Shown: in pieces, positions 1 through 7,988 of the stretch
How the letters are laid out: each line of letters begins with the position of its first letter
Position numbering within the stretch: the stretch's first letter is position 1
The notes under the pieces: model-generated
Databases searched by the model: none
Seen by the model: the letters and a program-made list of their open reading frames with translations, nothing else
What the model was told of the DNA's origin: nothing
Assembly (NCBI GenBank): GCA_003024985.2
Contig: PXIH01S0052886.1
Length of the DNA stretch: 10,061 nucleotides
Source of the DNA: Euperipatoides rowelli
Lineage: Eukaryota > Onychophora > Udeonychophora > Euonychophora > Peripatopsidae
Reading direction: 5' to 3' (one strand)
Position numbers and translations under genes: made by a program

Positions 1-617
1 TGATTTTAAAAATGTATAAGTTTATTCCTAAATGTTTTATAATATTTGTATTACGCTAGCCTACCTGAAAGTCAAAATTTCAGAATCGCTTGATAAATTT
101 TGAAAATAATATCACTGTGACCCAAAAACTAATGAAAATTTCAAACGATCCAGAAATATGTTTTTTTATTTCCTATTTTATGTGCCTAAATGATAAAAAT
201 ATTTTTAACACTGTTGCCCAATTCATATTTGCATTTTGAAGCTTGTAACAAAATGGACTCGGATTCGAGTCATCAGCATATAATGAAAGTTTGCGTTGAC
301 TCGGAGTTGAGTCATAAGTAGCGAACGTGTTAATGAGATATTTTAATAGAGTTTGAACTGGATAATATCTAACTTGATGAATATAATTTTTTTAAAGAAG
401 AATAACATTCAAGTTTTAGGTTTATTATTATATTATATTTTAAGTATCATAATTAACGGGTTTATTTTACTTCAAAAATGAAGCATTTATGCTGGTCCAA
501 TTTTCTATCCAGTGGATTAAGATCAGCAGACTGTTAGGAAATTTGAATGCTGCATGTACTGGATGTCGAAATCTAGAATGGAACAACAATTTACTTAGAT
601 CTCTAATATACCCTTAC
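1..617 (-). other. UPF3 intron, 3' portion outside the window
   Basis: This begins at the GTAAGG donor (617 downward) and runs off the window. I found no convincing acceptor with an open frame continuing the split glycine codon. Apart from the possible piggyBac-like end at 205-333, the stretch is AT-rich and featureless. Confidence 0.7.
205..333. mobile_element. Possible piggyBac-like MITE or transposon end flanked by TTAA
   Basis: TTAA at 330-333 is preceded by GCGAACGTG, so the minus strand reads TTAACACGTTCGC. TTAA at 205-208 begins TTAACACTGTTGCCC on the plus strand. The inverted similarity is short and imperfect. Between them lie two related imperfect palindromes, GACTCGGATTCGAGTC (255-270) and GACTCGGAGTTGAGTC (298-313), 43 bp apart. 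TTAA targets with subterminal ACTCGG/GAGTC motifs recall piggyBac elements. The true left end could equally lie elsewhere or off the window. Confidence 0.33.
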
Positions 618-753
618 CTGGTTTAGAATCTTCAGTGTCATCTTCAGGTGATTTTCTATCTCTGTTGTAAGATGATGAATCTTTACTTNGACTGTTTCTG
701 GTAGAACTGAAGCGTCGTTGCCCAGGCTGGTAAAGCTGCATCGCTGGACGATC
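618..753 (-). CDS. UPF3: UPF3 exon: exon-junction-complex-binding motif DRPAMQLYQPG
   Basis: This exon has 136 nt, 45 codons plus one base. It follows a GTGTTCATGCAG acceptor with a long T-rich tract and ends at AAACCAG|GTAAGG. It begins DRPAMQLYQPGQRR; the DRPAMQLYQPG part is identical to human UPF3B. In UPF3B this motif binds the EJC surface formed by MAGOH, Y14 and eIF4A3 (family knowledge). The rest (FSSTRNS, KDSSSYNRDRKSPEDDTED) is a Ser/Arg/Asp-rich tail. One base is N (689), leaving one codon (CNA) undecided. The final G needs a further exon beyond the left edge of the window. Confidence 0.94.
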
Positions 754-3700
754 CTGCATGAACACAAAAAAAAAACAAAATAGCAATAAGATAATGGTTT
801 ATAAACTGACAATATTTTATGAGAATTCAATACTAAAAATAAAAGTGTGCACGATCAATTAACTCAGACATTTTACAGTTAGCATGAAGCAACATTTTGA
901 GACAGATATCAATTAATCCCTTAGAAACTTTCTATAAGAAGCATTCGAGTGAATATCACTTTCCTATATAACAGACATGCTTGCAATCACCAGCGTGAGT
1001 TGTATAAATCCTGTTCGAGAAGACAGAAGAAAAAAAATGTCTAAAGGCACGATGATAAAACTAGCTTCCATTAATCTTGCTTCCATACAAGGCATCTTTT
1101 AAGAGTGATTAAGATTATCATCATGGCAAGCATTGAAACTTGTCATAAAACTTTCTTGTATCCACTTAAATCTCGTAAATGAGTGAACAGTTGGGGTTCA
1201 ATTTTTACAATTATTCATTGAATGCACGGTCATAAATCTCATCCTACTGTATATCTTTAATTGGAATATGTTCGTATTCCGAAGCCTGTAACTGCGCCAT
1301 CTAATGGGCTCATTTGAAACTAAAAAAAAAAAATTTTCTCATTTGGATCACTGCGATATAAAAAAAAAAGTTGGATGCCTGTGCAACGGGCTTAAAAGTT
1401 CTAGTAAGTGATTAAGCTGTTCAACATAATACTATATATTCTAATCAGGCATAGTATTGTTAATTTTTTATTGCTGTTATAAACCTCACAAATTAGAAAA
1501 TATTATAGAGATATAAGTTTAATCAAATCATGGCACAAGTATACACAAGTTTGTCGATGATCATGATGATAATATACAACGGATGGGATCAGCTAAATCA
1601 CAAATCAAGTGATGATGACAATCGCATGTAATGACGCCAGTCAAATGCTTGAACCCTCTTGATAACGTTAGACAAAGACAATACAGACATTTCAGTTAAG
1701 GCTAAATAATGTTCAATGATTAATACAGTCTTATACACATAATTCTCTCTATGCTGTAAATGTTAAGATATTGTAAATCCATTTACAGTACATACATTAT
1801 CCGAAGACCTTGAAACATCACTTAAAACATTCATGGAGACATTAAAACTGTTATGTGTATGTTCAGAACATTCTTTGGTACAATATACATTTCCGGATTA
1901 AAATTATCAAAGTACCTTAACTCCGTTTATATGATCCTTTTAAACAAAATGACCTATAATTCCTGTATTGATTCATAAGCTGCTTCATTCATATTACAGA
2001 TAGCATGTGTTACAAAGAATGACCATTTTCGTCAGTGAATAAAATACGACCACATTTTTCCAGGTGCATTAACACAACCACCTTATACCAGGTGAGGACT
2101 TGGCAACCATTTTACCAGGTGCATGGATACGACCACCCTCAACCAGGTGCTAAAATACGACCACCGATTACCGGGTGCTGAAACGACCACCTATTACCAC
2201 CTATTATAAAAACAATACACTCAACACTGGTTTTACCATGAGATCAGTAAAGTCATCACCGTGTCCCTCTTACTGTGAACTTGAGAAACTATCACAGCAT
2301 TAAACCCTTGTTTAGAGATTAATACTATAACAAGTATCAGAACATAATTAATGTTAAGTGAACAGTCCTTTATTTGACTAGGGCGATTTACTAATAAAAT
2401 AATAATTAGGATAAACAATGTTTCTGATCAGTACTATAATCTAATGTAACACAAATTATGTTAATAATTAAATTATGTTAACATTTCATTAAATACGTGT
2501 TGAATAGATGACACAGTATGTAATTTCTGTAGTGTGTAATTCCAACAAGTATGTAATCTCATATTAATCAGCCAATCAATTTTTTCCCTTCTGCAATTTT
2601 TTTTAAAAATTAAGAAAATGAAATGAACCATATATAGCTTACTGTACAACCTCCATGTCAATCCTGATGATCCAGGAAATTTTTGTTTTCCTTACAAATT
2701 TATTTAAATTGTGAAATCAAACAAAGCATTTTTTTTATTAAAAAAAATTGAATTTTACTTTATTTTGTGATATATTGTTCTTATTAACTTTAGTTTCTTA
2801 TGCATACTGCATTAATACTGACAATCTGATAAAAATTGATATACAGTATGCTATATACTGTATATAAATAGTAGGCTATATAGCTTTTGTATATATTATA
2901 GTGCAGTATATAAGAAATATATAAAGTATAAATACCAGGAAGAACTTACCTTATTTCTAATTCTTCTTTCAGCTCTTGGATCCTTGGGTATGTCTGCCTT
3001 ACCATCCTCACCACTTCCTTGTTTATCATCTTTAAATTTCCCTTCTTCACTTTGTTCTGAGGATTGAGATGACATTAATCGTTCCATTTCTTGACTACCA
3101 TTTGCCCATTCTACATCATTTGGTTCAACACAAGAACTGAGCTCTTTAAATTTATCATTCACATCGGAACAATTGTCTTCTTTTGTGCTCGAAACCGATT
3201 CCGTTTCTTGATTTTCACTTTCTTCTATATTCAAGTTTTCTTTACATATTTCTTCTAAAGTTGCATCCTCCTTACTCATTTCTTCTTTACTTACATCTTC
3301 ATTTTTGAATTCTCTTTCTGTGTCATTTGGTGCAGTTTCTTGTACAAGTTTAATTTTGTCGTCTCCCTGATCTTTGATCTTGTCATCTATTTTTCTTCTT
3401 TCATTTCGCCATCTGTCCTCGTATCTTACATGATCATGTTTGGGACGATCATCTAATCTGGACCTATCACTTCTATAATCATTCCGTATTTTATCATCTG
3501 ATCTGACTCTATCTCTTCTATAATCATCACTCCTAGGTTTCAAGTCCATTCGACCAACCACGTCTCTTTTATGATCATCTCTACGACGCTCATACCGGTA
3601 TCTTCTATCAATCATTTTGAATTTACTCTGATCGTCCAAACGTTCAACTATTCCATCAGCATCTTTGTTCGATGATTTTGAGGACTTTACCGATTCCTAA

Positions 3701-6700
3701 TAAGTAAATCAAAATAATTGTTAAAAAATGAATTAAGTTTAAAGTTTATAAACCATTAAACAAAGGTCTAAAGGACTGTTAATATTTTGATTCTGGGATA
3801 ATAGAGGGTTATAAAAATGCAAATCTCAATATGAATTGCTACTATCAATTAAAATGAAATATTTTTAGAATATTATACTTCATTCAGAAATTTGAAACAA
3901 AGACTTCTACATTCCTTGAAATTCATGACTGGATTAAAATATTAATACAAGATAATTATGTAGCAGTCGAAAAGAAGATTATATAACATCAATAAGATGG
4001 AAATGAACGTAAAAACATGAGCATGGAACCATCTCTTAAACTCAATGCACTATACTGTTTATATTAAAATTATATTGCTATAAAGGAATCAATAAGCTAA
4101 TTATTGGATTATAAATATAAGAGTCTGACTCAATTAAGAAAAATGTATATCCTTAAATATTATAATGACAAGACTAAGATAAATAAAGTTACATGGGTGG
4201 CTAATATATTAATGATATCGATAGGGTTAAAAATATGAATGCAATCATATCAGGTGGTATAAATGAAAAACAGAGATAAAACTTTAATACAGTTCTGGTA
4301 GAGACACACACAGAGTAAAAGCAAAATGGGATAATGATTGCACTAATAGATAAGGTAGTGTATTTGGGAAACTTATCGCCCCTGTTTTTCAAAAAAGGGG
4401 CTGACATTTTAGCCAAAAATGAGTTAAATGCATGAAAGGGTTTCTATGATGGTACTCTATATGCAAAAATGAGAGACAATTTAGATAGAAAGGGGTCCAA
4501 AGAAACATATTTATTGTTTCTTATTTGCATAAGGAACTCACTACATTTTCACCTTTAATTTGCATAAGTGTCAAGATTTTCAATTCATCATAAATTTGAG
4601 ACCAATTTCATGTTTAAATTACATACAAAGTGTCAATAAGTTTATAAATATATACAAAGTGTCAATAAGTTTTCCTGTTATAAATTTTCAAAGAGACAAA
4701 AAAACTTATTTTGCCTCTACTGAAATATTATTTTGTTAGTTAGCCCCTTATTGTAAAAGAAGGGCGTTATGTACAATTATTTTTTTTGTGGTACGATAAG
4801 AAATTTTAAATCGATAATTCTTGGCATATAGCCAACTGTACCATAATCTATATATACCAAAAACTTAAAAGTCTTGCGATGATGTAAAAATTAATGATGT
4901 TTTCATTGGTAGAAATTTAATTTCGGAAATAAAACTTCATTAATGCATATTTTATAATATTGTTTTTTACTTTCGATCAAAAAATAATTAACAAAAAAAA
5001 ACTGCATGGCAGATGGAATATTCTACTACAGATTGCTTGTTGTTTAAAGCATTAATTTTTTTATGAATGGAACGTCCACCTTTAAGATATCATTAAAGAA
5101 ACACTGTCTTTTCCCCCATTCATTTGTACATTTTATTTTATGAAAATCAAGAATAAATAGCTAGAATATTGACCACAAGTCACCATACTGACATTCGTAA
5201 ACAAATCAAAATGCTATTTTTAAAAGCAGGAAATGACTAAATAGAATTTATAGCAAATCAACATGACTCAAGAGCTGAAATTCTATTAATTCTTACGATA
5301 TGATTTAAAAACAATATCATTTAAACTGTAGACTATGTATTATTTTTCTTTTTAAAGCATTGTTCAGTAATATTAATGGAGTTTTTGTTTTGTTTTTTTA
5401 CAAACGAATGATAAATAGAATAAATTTGTGGAAAAGGACTAAATACAGGATTTTTAGCGTCCCTTACAAGGTCCATACAGGATCATTTTTTTAACCTTCA
5501 ATTACGGGATTACCGTCAATACAGAACGGTTGGCAATCCAACTACCAGATAACTCTGTTATGTAATTAAACTAAAATAGGCAGAGCTTAGAAATTTTGAG
5601 GGACATATATTATATACAGTATATTCAAATTTAAAATAGGCTACAAGTTTACAGTGGGTAAAATATAAGCTAATCTTCTTAAAAAAAAAAAAATTCTTAC
5701 ACTGCTATCTTTCCTGTCCATATTATCTTGAGACATATCAAACCTGAAAATGCATAACAAAGATGTATGTAGTAATAATTTGATTTATACAATTAGCTAA
5801 AAATAGGTTTAATTTGCTTAATATTTCACTCAAGACTTATACAAACTATAAAAATATGGACAATCTTACTTCTCTGATTTTTCATTCTTTTCATTATCAT
5901 CCTTGGAAGTATGCCTAAGTCGCCTTTCTCGTTGCCTTTCCAGCTCTCTTTGCTTTTGTCGTTCTCTCAGTCTTTCTCGCTCCTTTTCTTTTTCTTTCCT
6001 TCTTTCTCTCTCTCGTTCTCTTTCCCGTTCCCTCCTTAATTCTCTCTCACGATCTCGGCTCAGTTCTTTATCTCGTAATGATTTTGTTCTGTCTTTATAT
6101 ATTTCACTATTTTCTTTGCTTCTCTCAGATCCGGATTTATCTTCTTTATCATCTGATTCTTTAGATCTATCTTTAATTCTCTCTGGATTTTTAAGCAGCT
6201 GAATGCAGGGGAAAAAAAACATATTAAAAATAATAATTAACAACAAAAATCTAACAATGAATACAATCTTTATTTCTTAAGTACTGGAATAGAAATGAAT
6301 AAATTTATAGGTTTTTAAATTCTTTTTAACAAGTATTAAAATGAAAACATCAAGAAAGGAAGGGAGACTATTTACTAGAATTCTTAGCCAGGCCCGGATC
6401 TACAGATTTTGGGCCCCCCCTGCAGGAAAATTAAATGGGGCCCCTCAATTGATAAGCTTTTTTTTTTTTTTTTTGGTTGTCTGGAAGTTTTTCTATTTTA
6501 ATGCTGGTCAATCCCCGTGACAATAATGTGTTTATATTTAGAACTAATTATGGTTTAATGATATTATTTTGGGTTAAACCTTGGAATAGAAATTTAAGCA
6601 AAATTGGAAAATAACTTTATTTATTGACTTATAGATCAGTAAGATNTGATATTATGTCCCACATCATTCACAATTTGCGCATCATAATCCTTTTAAAAAA

Positions 6701-7957
6701 AAAAAATTCTTCCTTGATTTCATGTCTGCAAATTTCCTTAATTTTGCTGTTATTTTTTAATGTTTCTGATTGATCCTTAAGTCATTTTCGTCTTTTGGCA
6801 GCACCACTTGTTTCACTTAGCTCCATTTTAGAAACTACTGGCATTAGAGCATGCACAATGAAAAAGACTAGGAATTTTTTGGGGCTCCTGGTCGTCAGAA
6901 AAAAAAAAAAAAAAAATTTTTTTTTTTTTTTTTGGGGGGCCTCCAGGATGTCAGGGCCCCTCCGCATTGCGGCCTATAGATCCGGGCCTGTTCTTAGCAC
7001 TTGTGCAGTTTAGGAGGTGTCGCTTGAGAGCAGTTAACGTTTTCAACAATTTTTTTTTTTTTCAACAATTAATTTAGTCATTCATAGTGGTATTCTTGGC
7101 CTCTACAAATTAAGCATTATGCTTTATGAAAAAAACATACTGCAAATTGGTATACAAAAATTTCATTTAAATTTCACAGTATCTGTATGACCCAGTAAAT
7201 GTGTTGATGCATTGAGTTCACAGTATTAGGTTACGCTGATATGCAACGACAACGGAAAGACTTTTATCTCTGATTAAACAAAAACATTATTCTTATTGAG
7301 TTTTAGATGGAAGTTAGTAAATAAATTTACATAGCAATCACGGAAAATAATGTTTAATCCGTAGCTGATGAGATACCACTGAAAAAGAAACTTTAAAAAC
7401 GTTGATATAAAGTACCGAATTGTCAATAAAATAATAACTTTTATTTCAAAATGATTATACAATTTAAATTTTTTTAAAATTCAAGTATGGTACTAAGAAT
7501 AACCTTGAATAAGGATTGTTTTTTTTTTTACACAAAGATTAAACCAATATGAAATACTTTGAACTTTTCATTACTCTGTGGTAACAATATGACTGAAATT
7601 TTATGCTAAAAATAAAAAAATATATAAATAGGCCTACAATAGGAATTTTGTTACACTGGCTATATTATATTAAAAAAATGTATATATTTACAGTACGTGC
7701 TTATTTACATTAAAACTTCTTCAAATGATCCAAGAAAATTTTCATTCTAAAAAAAATGAAACAGGAACAAGTTGATTCAACAAATCCTACGGATAAATTT
7801 TTCTTGATATGACTAGAGACAAGTAATATGTAAACATTTCAAGTACCGGTATTTGATTTGAAATCAAAAAATATACTTTGGAGTTTCTGTTTTTACAGTA
7901 AACATATTTGAAGATAGTAAGTTTTTTTTTCCTTTTCCTTAATTCTATAAGGTATTC

Positions 7958-7988
<31 letters not shown>

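Larger units (their letters stand above)
3697..5700 (-). other. UPF3 intron (2004 bp) with MITE-like element
   Basis: Donor GTAAGA at 5700, acceptor ATTAG ending at 3697. The intron carries the MITE-like element 4377-4766. A stretch at about 5450-5545 has repeated CGGGATTACCG, CATACAGGATC and GGTTGGCAATCC motifs that look like a decayed interspersed repeat. The rest is AT-rich with nothing I can assign. Confidence 0.75.

Noticed and set aside
1270-1400. Possible SINE around GCCTGTAACTGCGCCATC
   Set aside because: No tRNA-like promoter boxes or flanking duplication could be recognised.
1545-1640. C/D-box snoRNA in the intron
   Set aside because: Several TGATGA-like boxes are present, but no CTGA box or terminal stem at a suitable distance on either strand.
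2041-2202. CRISPR-like array
   Set aside because: Repeats are contiguous and degenerate with no unique spacers, in an animal intron; it is a minisatellite.
2233-2661. Minus-strand open frames of 61 and 62 codons
   Set aside because: They are in intronic AT-rich DNA and have no recognisable motifs.
4201-4416. Minus-strand 71-codon open frame with hydrophobic stretches
   Set aside because: It starts inside the MITE-like element and ends in intron; AT-rich DNA gives Phe/Ile/Leu-rich frames that imitate membrane proteins.
5903-6202. Ser/Leu-rich open frame on the plus strand
   Set aside because: It is the antisense of the Arg/Glu-rich UPF3 exon; CTC/TCT repeats simply mirror GAG/AGA codons.
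6795-7013. Plus-strand open frame beginning MAAPLVSL
   Set aside because: It runs through the A18/T17 tract and the end of the hAT element into flanking DNA, so it is a chance frame.
7965-7988. Poly-A tail of a retroposed gene or SINE
   Set aside because: It is a bare A24 run with no upstream element body and no target duplication; many similar runs occur nearby.
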